Assembly (NCBI GenBank): GCA_947629755.1
Contig: CANREY010000016.1
Span: forward strand, 1 to 32,913
Origin: an uncultured Oscillospiraceae bacterium
GTDB taxonomy: Bacteria; Bacillota; Clostridia; Oscillospirales; Oscillospiraceae
Direction: 5' to 3'
Length of the DNA stretch: 32,913 nucleotides
The notes beneath the pieces were generated by a model. The model was not told the DNA's origin. It saw nothing but the letters and a program-made list of their open reading frames with translations, and did not search any database. How positions within the stretch are numbered: position 1 is the first letter of the stretch; each line of letters opens with the position of its first letter. Position numbers and translations under genes: made by a program. Shown here piece after piece: positions 24,746-32,913 of the stretch.

Positions 24746-26671
24746 ATGATGTTCTCTTTTGACAAAATGCGGTCTGTCAACGACCGCTATCGCATACCCC
24801 CTCCGAAGCGCCTGCGGGAGGTGCCGCGCTGGCTCCACAGACTGGTCGGGGCATTTACATCGAGACTTCTCTATATTTTCCGGCTGGTGTGGGAGACGCG
24901 AAAGAGCCTCCTTCTGATGATGGTGTTCATGTGCGTATTCAACGGCGTCATGCCGGTGGCGATCTCGCTCATCGGCGCGGCGGCGCTGAACGATTTGGCG
25001 GAGGTCTACGCCGGGGCGGAGCTGGCCTTCCGGGCGGTGGCCACGCTTCTCATCTGCCAGTTTGCCTGTATGTTCCTGACGGACGCCGTGCGGCGGGTCT
25101 ACACCATGTTCATAAGCGTCTCCGGGGAGCTGGTGTCCAATCACGTCAAGCAGAAGATCATGGAGAAGGCAAAGACCATCGACATGATGTGCTACGATTC
25201 GCCTGATTTCTACGCCCGCATGGAGAACGCCAACCGGGAGGCGGGCAAGAGGCCCGTCCAGATCATGTCCTCCGCTTTCTCCGTGCTCAGCACCGCCATA
25301 AGCATCGTAAGCTTCACGGCGGTGCTCTTTACCGTCAGCGCGTGGATACCCGTGTGCATCATCGTGACGGCTATCCCCTCGGCGGTGATCAATTTCATTT
25401 ACAGAAGAAAAAATGTGGACTATATGTCCCGGCGCTCCAAGAGCCGCCGGCAGATGGATTATTACTCCAATACTCTGGTCAACAAGGACCTTGCCAAGGA
25501 GATACGCATATTCAGCCTGGCGGAGACGTTCCGGGAAAAATATCAGGCCACGTTTGACGACTACTTCAAGGGTATGCGAAGGCTCCAGACGGAGGAGTGC
25601 CTCTGGACTGTGGGCGCGGCGGTGGCGACAAACGCGGTCTACTGCCTTTTGTACCTCTTTTTTGCGCGGGGCGTGTTCGGCGGACAGTACGACGTGGGCG
25701 GATTTTCCCTGTTCACCGGGGCCATCACCTCCATCGGCACCGGCGTCAGCACCCTCATAAGCACCACCGCGTCCATATACGAGGGGACGCTGTTCATCAA
25801 CAATCTGATGGAATTTCTGAGCCAGAAGCCCATTCTGAAGCCCATCGCGGACCCTCCGGCCGCTGTCCGTCGCCATCAGGGGCACGTGATCGTCTTCGAG
25901 GACGTGTCCTTCCGTTACCCCGGCGCCAAGGAGGACACCCTGCGGCACATCGACCTTACTATCCATGAGGGCGAGACGGTGGCCGTCGTGGGCTTCAACG
26001 GCGCGGGGAAGACCACGCTCATAAAGCTCCTGACGCGGCTTTACGACCCCACCGAGGGGAGGATACTCCTGGACGGCCACGACATTCGGGAATACGACGT
26101 GGACGAGCTCTATTCCATTTTCGGCATTATCTTCCAAGACTTCGGGAAATACGCCGTGTCCGCCGGGGAGAACATCGCCTTCGGGGACGTGCTCAGGTCC
26201 GCGCGGGACGGGGAGATACGCCACGCGGCACGGGAGAGCGGCGCCGACGACTTCATAAGCGGCCTGCCCCATGGCTATGACACGCCGCTTATGCGGTACT
26301 TTGAGGAGTACGGCACGGAGCTCTCCATCGGACAGTGGCAGAAGCTGTCCATCGCCCGCGCCTTTTACAGGGATTCGGACATACTCATTCTGGACGAGCC
26401 CACCGCGTCCTTAGACCCCATGGCGGAGCAGCGGATATTCGAGGAATTCAACGCCATGCGCCGGGACAAGACCAGCATCTTCATCTCCCACCGCCTTTCC
26501 AGCGCCACGCTTGCGGACAACATCTTCGTCATGGAGCGGGGACAGATCGTGGAGCGGGGTAGCCACAGGGAGCTTATGGAGAAAAAGGGGCTATATTGCG
26601 AGCTCTTTACCACCCAGTCCCGGCGGTATGTGACAACGGACGGCGACAAAAGTAGCGCCGCCGGGAAATAA
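24746..26671 (+). CDS. ABC transporter, fused TM plus ATP-binding half-transporter (exporter type)
   Basis: Walker A GFNGAGKTT, signature LSIGQ, Walker B ILILDEPTASLD, N-terminal TM domain. The track start 24566 overlaps GH43; ATG 24746 (or 24716) is more plausible. Confidence 0.88.
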   Translation: MMFSFDKMRSVNDRYRIPPPKRLREVPRWLHRLVGAFTSRLLYIFRLVWETRKSLLLMMVFMCVFNGVMPVAISLIGAAALNDLAEVYAGAELAFRAVATLLICQFACMFLTDAVRRVYTMFISVSGELVSNHVKQKIMEKAKTIDMMCYDSPDFYARMENANREAGKRPVQIMSSAFSVLSTAISIVSFTAVLFTVSAWIPVCIIVTAIPSAVINFIYRRKNVDYMSRRSKSRRQMDYYSNTLVNKDLAKEIRIFSLAETFREKYQATFDDYFKGMRRLQTEECLWTVGAAVATNAVYCLLYLFFARGVFGGQYDVGGFSLFTGAITSIGTGVSTLISTTASIYEGTLFINNLMEFLSQKPILKPIADPPAAVRRHQGHVIVFEDVSFRYPGAKEDTLRHIDLTIHEGETVAVVGFNGAGKTTLIKLLTRLYDPTEGRILLDGHDIREYDVDELYSIFGIIFQDFGKYAVSAGENIAFGDVLRSARDGEIRHAARESGADDFISGLPHGYDTPLMRYFEEYGTELSIGQWQKLSIARAFYRDSDILILDEPTASLDPMAEQRIFEEFNAMRRDKTSIFISHRLSSATLADNIFVMERGQIVERGSHRELMEKKGLYCELFTTQSRRYVTTDGDKSSAAGK

Positions 26672-26691
26672 ATCAGGAGGATAAAAGCGCA

Positions 26692-28974
26692 ATGGAGCTT
26701 CACTACGAAAGCCCTGCCGAATTCTGGGACCAAGCTGTGCCCCTTGGCAACGGGCGGCTTGGCGCCATGGTGTACGGCGCCGTGGCACGGGAGCACATAC
26801 AGCTCAACGAGGAGGGGCTTTGGAGCGGCGGCCCACAGGACCGGGTGAACCCGGACTGCCTTGACAATCTGGAGAAGATCCGCGCCCTGTTCCGCTCCGG
26901 TCAGGTGGAGGAGGCACAGCGCCTGGCCGTCAGCGCCATGTCCGGCACGCCCTTCACCCAGAGGGCCTACCAGACGCTGGGGGATCTGTGGATCGACTTT
27001 TTTGACGGCGCGCCCGAAAAGCCTGAGAGCTACTCCCGCGGTCTTGACCTTCACCGGGCCGTGGCGTGGGTGCGCTATGGCGCGGGGGAGCGGGAATATG
27101 AACGGCAATATTTCATCTCCCGCCCCGCGGACTGCTTGGGCCTACGCCTGACGGCCAGGGGCGGCGGGCGGCTGTCCTTCACCTGCCGCCTGGACCGGAG
27201 CCATCATATAGGCTTTACCGGCCACGCGGGCGGCGATACCCTCGTGTGCTCCGGGGACCAGAACGGCATCGGCTGGGCCATGGGACTGAAGGTAATGGCC
27301 TCGGACGGGGCCGTCAGCGCCATAGGCGCGCGCCTCACCGTCCGGGACGCCACGAATGTGACCCTGATTTTCACGGCAAAGACCGGTATCGGCGTCAACC
27401 CCGGAAAGAGCCCTTCGGAGGGACTTGCCGCAACGGTGTGTGAGTCCCTCTCGGACGTCCGCGCCCGTTACGCCGACGCCGGGGCGATGCTGGCGGAGCA
27501 TGAGGCGGACTTCGGGGCACTCTTTGGCCGGGTGGACCTGCGCCTTTCAGACCCCGCCTCCCGGCCGGACCTCGACGACCTCCCCACCGACGCGCGACTG
27601 CGGCGCTTCGCCGCGGGGGAGGCCGATCCGGGCCTCGCGGCTCTCTATTTCCAGTACGCCCGGTATCTCATGATCTCCGGCAGCCGCCCCGGCGGACTGC
27701 CCCTGACGCTCCAAGGGCTCTGGAACGAGGAATTTACCCCCGCCTGGGATTCCAAATACACGATAAACATAAATTTGGAAATGAACTACTGGCCCGTGGA
27801 GGTCTGCGCCCTGCCGGAGTGCGCGGAGCCGTATTTTGACCTCCTGCGTCGGGTGGCCGGGAGCGGCCGGGACACCGCCCGGCGAATGTACGGCTGCCGG
27901 GGCTTCGTGGCCCACCACAACACAGACATACACGCGGACACGGCCCCACAGGACGAGTGCCTGTCTGCCACCTACTGGGTAATGGGCGGGGCGTGGCTGT
28001 CCTTACATATCTGGGAACACTGGCTTTTCACCCGCGACCGGGAATTTTTGCGGAAAAATTTCGATATTCTCGAAGAAGCCGTCCTCTTCTTCCGGGATTT
28101 CCTTCAGGAGAACGGGAAAGGGGAGCTGGTGACGCTGCCCTCTATCTCCCCGGAAAACACCTTCTATCTCCCCGGCCCCGGCGCAAGGGTGAAGGCCAAT
28201 ATGTGTGAGATGCCCACCATGGATATTGAGATCTTAAATGACCTCATCAGCGCCTACCTGGGCGCCGCCGAGGAGCTGGGGACGGGCGCGCTTGTTGGCG
28301 ACGCCCGGAAGATGCTCTCAAAGCTGCCCAAGCTCCAGATCGCCTCCGACGGGCGGCTCATGGAGTGGCAGGAGGAGTACGAGGAGTTCGACCCCGGCCA
28401 CCGGCACATCTCCCACCTGTTCGGCCTCTACCCCAGCGCCCAGATCACCCCGGAGGACACGCCGGAGCTGGCCGCGGCGGCCAAGAAGTCCCTGGAGTAC
28501 CGTCTTGCCCGCGGCGGCGGGTACACCGGCTGGAGCCGGGCGTGGATCATCTTGTTCTGGGCGCGCCTCCGGGAGGGGGACCGGGCTTTCCGGGACCTTC
28601 GGGCGCTCCTGACGGACTCCACCTTTGAAAATCTCATGGACACCCACCCCAGAAAGGGCCGCCCCAGAGGGCGGGTATTCCAGATAGACGGCAACATGGG
28701 CGCCGCCGCCGGCATCGCGGAGATGCTGGTTCAGAGCCACAATGGCCGGATACGTCTGCTGCCGGCGCTCCCCACGGCGTGGCCGGAGGGGGAGATCCGG
28801 GGCCTTCGGGTCCGGGGCGGCGGCGAGGTGGACGTATCCTGGCGGGACGGCCGGCTTATAAGCTTCCGCCTCCTTGCCCACAGCCCCTTCCAAGGGCAGA
28901 TCGTCTACGGGGACACGGAGCGTCGCGTCGGCTTAGATGCCGGTGAGAGTATAAAGTGGAAGGCCGGTAATTGA
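26692..28974 (+). CDS. GH95 alpha-L-fucosidase/alpha-galactosidase-like
   Basis: N-terminus FWDQAVPLGNGRLGAMVYGAVAREHIQLNEEGLWSGGP; NLEMNYWPVEVCALPEC; GYTGWSRAWIILFWARL; FQIDGNMGAAAGIAEMLVQS. Confidence 0.92.
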   Translation: MELHYESPAEFWDQAVPLGNGRLGAMVYGAVAREHIQLNEEGLWSGGPQDRVNPDCLDNLEKIRALFRSGQVEEAQRLAVSAMSGTPFTQRAYQTLGDLWIDFFDGAPEKPESYSRGLDLHRAVAWVRYGAGEREYERQYFISRPADCLGLRLTARGGGRLSFTCRLDRSHHIGFTGHAGGDTLVCSGDQNGIGWAMGLKVMASDGAVSAIGARLTVRDATNVTLIFTAKTGIGVNPGKSPSEGLAATVCESLSDVRARYADAGAMLAEHEADFGALFGRVDLRLSDPASRPDLDDLPTDARLRRFAAGEADPGLAALYFQYARYLMISGSRPGGLPLTLQGLWNEEFTPAWDSKYTININLEMNYWPVEVCALPECAEPYFDLLRRVAGSGRDTARRMYGCRGFVAHHNTDIHADTAPQDECLSATYWVMGGAWLSLHIWEHWLFTRDREFLRKNFDILEEAVLFFRDFLQENGKGELVTLPSISPENTFYLPGPGARVKANMCEMPTMDIEILNDLISAYLGAAEELGTGALVGDARKMLSKLPKLQIASDGRLMEWQEEYEEFDPGHRHISHLFGLYPSAQITPEDTPELAAAAKKSLEYRLARGGGYTGWSRAWIILFWARLREGDRAFRDLRALLTDSTFENLMDTHPRKGRPRGRVFQIDGNMGAAAGIAEMLVQSHNGRIRLLPALPTAWPEGEIRGLRVRGGGEVDVSWRDGRLISFRLLAHSPFQGQIVYGDTERRVGLDAGESIKWKAGN

Positions 28975-28975
28975 A

Positions 28976-30010
28976 ATGCGCATAGAAAACGGATTGAAAA
29001 CAGCGCCTATCACCGAGGAGCCATTCAAGGTTTACGGTCTGACGGTCACGGATAGGGAAGCCCGGAAATTTTACCGTCTTCCGGAATATATGATGAAAAT
29101 AATGCCCCAGTATGAGTTTCAGGGCCGCCGGAGCGTGGGCGGGCGGGTGCGCTTTGCCACCAATTCCAAAAGGATACTGGTCAGACTGGCCGTTGACGCC
29201 TGCCGGGAGGATATAAATATCCCCCTCACCGGCTCCGCCGGGGCGGACGTGTACCTTGGGACAGGGCGGGACGCTAAGTATCTTGGCGTCGCCGCGCCCG
29301 GCGTACACGGGGAGGCGGAGACCACGGCGGAGAAAATATTCAAAAAGGGTCCGGGGCTTGCCACCGTGACGGTGAACCTGCCCCGCAACGACCTTCTTCT
29401 GGGAATGGAGATCGGGGTTGAGGAGGACGCCGTCCTCCGCAAGGCCCCGGACTACCGGGTGCGGGACCCCATCGTATTCTACGGCTCCTCGATAACCGAG
29501 GGCGGCTGCGCGGAGAGGCCGGGAAACGCCTACACCTCTCTTGTGTGCCGCTGGCTGGACGCGGACTACCGAAATTTCGGCTTTTCCGGCAAGGCGAGGG
29601 GAGAGAGGGAGTTTGCGGAGTACATCGCCTCACTGCCGAAGATCTCCGCCTTCGTCTACGACTACGACCACAACGCCCCGGACCCGGTTCATCTGAGGGC
29701 CACCCATGAGGCGTTTTTCCAAATCGTCCGGCGGGCCCACCCGGACGTCCCGGCCCTGATCCTCAGCCGCCCGGACACTGACAAGGACCCGGCGGACTCG
29801 GCGGCCCGGAGGGAGATCATACGGGCGACTTATGAGCACGCGCGGGACGCCGGAGATGAGCGGGTCCGGTTTCTGGACGGCGGGACCTTCTTCGGCACGG
29901 AGGGGCGGGCGGAGTGCACAGTGGACGGCACTCACCCAAACTCCCTTGGCTTTATGCGAATGGCGGAGGCGGTATATCCCGTACTTCGGGAGATGCTGGA
30001 CGGGAGGTGA
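28976..30010 (+). CDS. SGNH/GDSL-family hydrolase (putative carbohydrate esterase)
   Basis: Block I IVFYGSSITEGG; block V DGTHPNSLGFMRMAEAV. Confidence 0.82.
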   Translation: MRIENGLKTAPITEEPFKVYGLTVTDREARKFYRLPEYMMKIMPQYEFQGRRSVGGRVRFATNSKRILVRLAVDACREDINIPLTGSAGADVYLGTGRDAKYLGVAAPGVHGEAETTAEKIFKKGPGLATVTVNLPRNDLLLGMEIGVEEDAVLRKAPDYRVRDPIVFYGSSITEGGCAERPGNAYTSLVCRWLDADYRNFGFSGKARGEREFAEYIASLPKISAFVYDYDHNAPDPVHLRATHEAFFQIVRRAHPDVPALILSRPDTDKDPADSAARREIIRATYEHARDAGDERVRFLDGGTFFGTEGRAECTVDGTHPNSLGFMRMAEAVYPVLREMLDGR

Positions 30011-30015
30011 GCGGC

Positions 30016-31338
30016 ATGACGGAGCTTGCGCCGGCGGCGGCTGAGTTCGAACGCCGGCTCGCGGCCCGGCGTGTGCGGATACACGGGTATCTGATGATAT
30101 TCCGCGGGGAGCTCGCGGCGGAGCGGTACTGGCCGCCCTTCGGGCCGGAGACTAACCACCGAATGTACTCCGTCACCAAAAGCTTCACCGCCCTGGCGGC
30201 GGGACTTCTTGTGGGGGAGGGGCGGATAGGACTTCGGGACCCGATCTGCAAATATTTTTCGGATAAGCTACCGCCGGCTGGGCCGCACCCATGGTGCGCC
30301 GAGATGACAATAGAGGACATGCTGACCATGCGGACCTGCCACGGCGGCACCACCTACAAGCGCTGCGATGGCGACTGGGTGGAGTCCTTCTTCCGGGTGA
30401 CGCCGGACCACATACCGGGGACCGTGTTCGCCTACGATACGTCCTCGTCCCATGTGCTGGCGGCGCTGGCGGAGCGGTTGACCGGCATGGATATGCTGGA
30501 CTATCTGCGGCGCGGCGCTCTGGACGCGCTGGGCTTTTCAAAAGGGGCGTACATTTTGAAGGACCCCGCCGGAGTGTCTCAGGGCGGCACGGGGCTCATG
30601 TGCACCCTGCGGGACGTGGGCCGGGCGGCGTATCTGTGCCTCCACGGCGGGACTGCGAGAGGCCGGGAGCTGATCCCGGCGGACTTCATGGGCCGCGCCA
30701 CGTCCAACATGGTGCCCACCGACCTCCATATGTCACTGGACGAGCGCAACGGCTATGGGTACTTCTTCTGGAGGCCGCGGGTACCGGGATTTGTGATGTA
30801 CGGCATCGGCGGACAATTAGCGCTGTGCTTCCCGGAGGCGGATCTCTGCCTTGTGACCATGGGGGATACACTGGGCGACCCGGCGGGCCTCCGGAGCATC
30901 TACGACAGCTTTTACGAGACCGTCTGGCCCTGTCTGGGCCTAACGGAGGCGGTACACGAACAGGAACCGCCGCACATAGCGCCTCCTTCCGGGCACTATA
31001 CATTATTTGACAATGACGCCGGCTGGACGTGGGCGGAGCCGGACCCGGACCGACGGGAGGTGCGCCTCGGAACGCCGGAGGGGACCGTCACACTCTCCTA
31101 TGGGGAGAACGACGGCGTGGGCGGCCGGACCTTCCCCGGCACGCCCTACCCCTGCCAGTGCCGTGGGGAGCTGAAGGCGGGCCACCTTATCCTTCACTGC
31201 TACGTGACAGGCGAGGAGCAGGGCCACGTGAGCATGGACTTCGCGCCCAAGGATACGCGCCTTAGTATACGTATGACAGCCACCGACGAGCCGTTTTTCA
31301 AAAAATTCCGGGGCTTTGTCTCAGGAATCAGGGAATAA
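30016..31338 (+). CDS. Serine hydrolase, class C beta-lactamase/PBP fold
   Basis: SxxK motif (MYSVTKSFTAL) and Y-x-S-type motif FAYDTSSSHVLAALAERLTG. ATG 30016 is preferred over the track's 29914, which overlaps the SGNH gene. Confidence 0.82.
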   Translation: MTELAPAAAEFERRLAARRVRIHGYLMIFRGELAAERYWPPFGPETNHRMYSVTKSFTALAAGLLVGEGRIGLRDPICKYFSDKLPPAGPHPWCAEMTIEDMLTMRTCHGGTTYKRCDGDWVESFFRVTPDHIPGTVFAYDTSSSHVLAALAERLTGMDMLDYLRRGALDALGFSKGAYILKDPAGVSQGGTGLMCTLRDVGRAAYLCLHGGTARGRELIPADFMGRATSNMVPTDLHMSLDERNGYGYFFWRPRVPGFVMYGIGGQLALCFPEADLCLVTMGDTLGDPAGLRSIYDSFYETVWPCLGLTEAVHEQEPPHIAPPSGHYTLFDNDAGWTWAEPDPDRREVRLGTPEGTVTLSYGENDGVGGRTFPGTPYPCQCRGELKAGHLILHCYVTGEEQGHVSMDFAPKDTRLSIRMTATDEPFFKKFRGFVSGIRE

Positions 31339-31365
31339 ATGTTTTTCAATCGAAAGGAGCATAAA

Positions 31366-32910
31366 ATGAGCGAAAAAAGACAGTATCACAATCCGGTCCA
31401 GCGGGGATTTTTCCCGGATCCGTCGGTCATTCGGGTGGGTGACGACTTCTATATGGTCAACTCCAGCTTCCAGTACTTCCCCGCAATACCCATCTCCCAC
31501 TCAAAGGACATGGTCCACTGGCACATCGTGGGCCACGCCATCACAAACCCGGAGTGGCTGGACCTCAGCGACATTCGGGACTCTCACGGCATCTGGGCGC
31601 CGGACATCTCGTATGTGGACGGAAAATTCTACATTTTCGCGCCGCTGAGACTGAACGGCGACGGGACACGTGGGAACAACGTGCTGCGGCGGCAACTGGT
31701 GATGGTTTCGGATAGGCCGGAGGGGCCGTACTCCAAGCCCGTGTGTCTGGAGGTGGACAACATCGACCCGTCACACTTCGTGGACGATGACGGTAGCCGC
31801 TACATCGTCACGGCGGCGGGGGCCACGGTGACCCCGCTGACGCCGGACAGCCTGCGCCTTGCCGGCGAAAGCCGTGTGGCATGGCCGGGGAGCGGTGAGC
31901 GGTGCCCGGAGGGGCCCCACATCTTTAAAAAGGACGGCTGGTACTACGCCATGGTCGCGGAGGGCGGCACAGGCTACGGACACGGCATCAATGTGGCCAG
32001 AAGCCGGGAGCTTTTCGGGGAATATGAGTGCTCGCCCTTAAACCCGGTCATGCGCCAGAAGGACCCCGACGCCCCGATCCAGAGGGCGGGCCACGGGAAG
32101 CTTGTGCAGGACCGGAACGGGAAGTGGTGGTGCTACTATCTGTGCGGCAGGCCCAACGGCGGGCGGCACACGACCGTGGGACGCGAGACGTCTCTGGACC
32201 CGGTGGAGTGGACCGAGGACGGGTGGTTCACCGTCAACGGCGGCCGGGGACCCAGCCTTACACAGGACGCGCCGGATCTGCCGGAGTGCGTGTTCCCAAG
32301 GAACACCTTCGATGATTTTGACAGCGAAAAGCTCGATCTGGAGTGGGAATTTGTCCGCAACCCGGACAACGGCACATGGTCTTTGACGGAGCGCCCCGGT
32401 TGGTTCCGCATCTGGACCCGCGACGGCCAGCTCTCAGAGCGCCGGGCCAAGAACACCCTGGTGCGCCGGGAACAGGAGCTCACATACCGCGCCGAGACGA
32501 AGCTGGAATTTGCCCCTGACCGGGACGGCGAGCAGGCCGGACTTGTCTGCTATTACAGCACCGCCACCTACGCCCGCTTCTCCCTTTGCTGGGAGGACGG
32601 CCGGAAGCTCCGGCTCGTCATCAACCGCGCCCACGGCGAGGAGCTGATGGCGGAGGTCGCGAATGTGCCTGAGGGGACCGTGTGGCTGAAGGTGGACGTG
32701 AAGGGCCTCACCCGGACCTTCCTTTACAGCTTCGACGGCGAGACATGGCAGACAGCGGGGACGCTGGAGAACTGCGTCTTTCTGTGCGACGAGGGCGTAC
32801 CTGAGGACCGCAAGCGCCACACCGGCACGCTGGTGGGCATCTACGCCAACAACGGCGGCTGCGGCAGCCTCAAACCGGCCGACTTCGACTATTTCAAATA
32901 CGAGGACTGA
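31366..32910 (+). CDS. GH43 beta-xylosidase/arabinofuranosidase-like
   Basis: YHNPVQRGFFPDPSVIRVGDDFYMVNSSFQYFPAIPI, NIDPSHFVDDDG and PEGPHIFKKDGWYYAMVAEGG. RBS AAAGGAG upstream of ATG 31366. Confidence 0.9.
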   Translation: MSEKRQYHNPVQRGFFPDPSVIRVGDDFYMVNSSFQYFPAIPISHSKDMVHWHIVGHAITNPEWLDLSDIRDSHGIWAPDISYVDGKFYIFAPLRLNGDGTRGNNVLRRQLVMVSDRPEGPYSKPVCLEVDNIDPSHFVDDDGSRYIVTAAGATVTPLTPDSLRLAGESRVAWPGSGERCPEGPHIFKKDGWYYAMVAEGGTGYGHGINVARSRELFGEYECSPLNPVMRQKDPDAPIQRAGHGKLVQDRNGKWWCYYLCGRPNGGRHTTVGRETSLDPVEWTEDGWFTVNGGRGPSLTQDAPDLPECVFPRNTFDDFDSEKLDLEWEFVRNPDNGTWSLTERPGWFRIWTRDGQLSERRAKNTLVRREQELTYRAETKLEFAPDRDGEQAGLVCYYSTATYARFSLCWEDGRKLRLVINRAHGEELMAEVANVPEGTVWLKVDVKGLTRTFLYSFDGETWQTAGTLENCVFLCDEGVPEDRKRHTGTLVGIYANNGGCGSLKPADFDYFKYED

Positions 32911-32913
32911 TGA

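Noticed and set aside
24728-26272. 514-aa antisense ORF opposite the ABC exporter
   Set aside because: Lies opposite a confident ABC transporter frame. Its composition (His/Gly/Pro/Arg-rich) is typical of shadow ORFs in high-GC DNA.

Overview
The window reads as a GC-rich, probably Clostridia-type plant-glycan (pectin/hemicellulose) utilisation locus. (A) A minus-strand pair: a nucleoside-hydrolase-like protein and a GH31 alpha-xylosidase/alpha-glucosidase-like enzyme, ending at a strong intrinsic terminator. (B) A divergent regulatory region followed by an AraC-family regulator. It leads a tight plus-strand operon: a ~1000-aa membrane-anchored multidomain solute-binding protein, a permease pair, an NHL/TPR membrane protein, a YIP1-like membrane protein, a DUF5696-like lipoprotein, a second permease pair, and a lipoprotein solute-binding protein. 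(C) After a strong hairpin and a new SigA-like promoter, a long run of apparently cytoplasmic carbohydrate-active enzymes: GH105, GH28, CE8 pectinesterase, GH28, GH43, an exporter-type ABC half-transporter, GH95, SGNH hydrolase, beta-lactamase-fold serine hydrolase, GH43. The best candidate for an undescribed system is block B, a double-importer surface module whose NHL/TPR, YIP1 and DUF5696 components have no obvious assigned role. No rRNA, tRNA, CRISPR array or mobile element was recognised. Family assignments come from motif recognition by eye; no database search was run.
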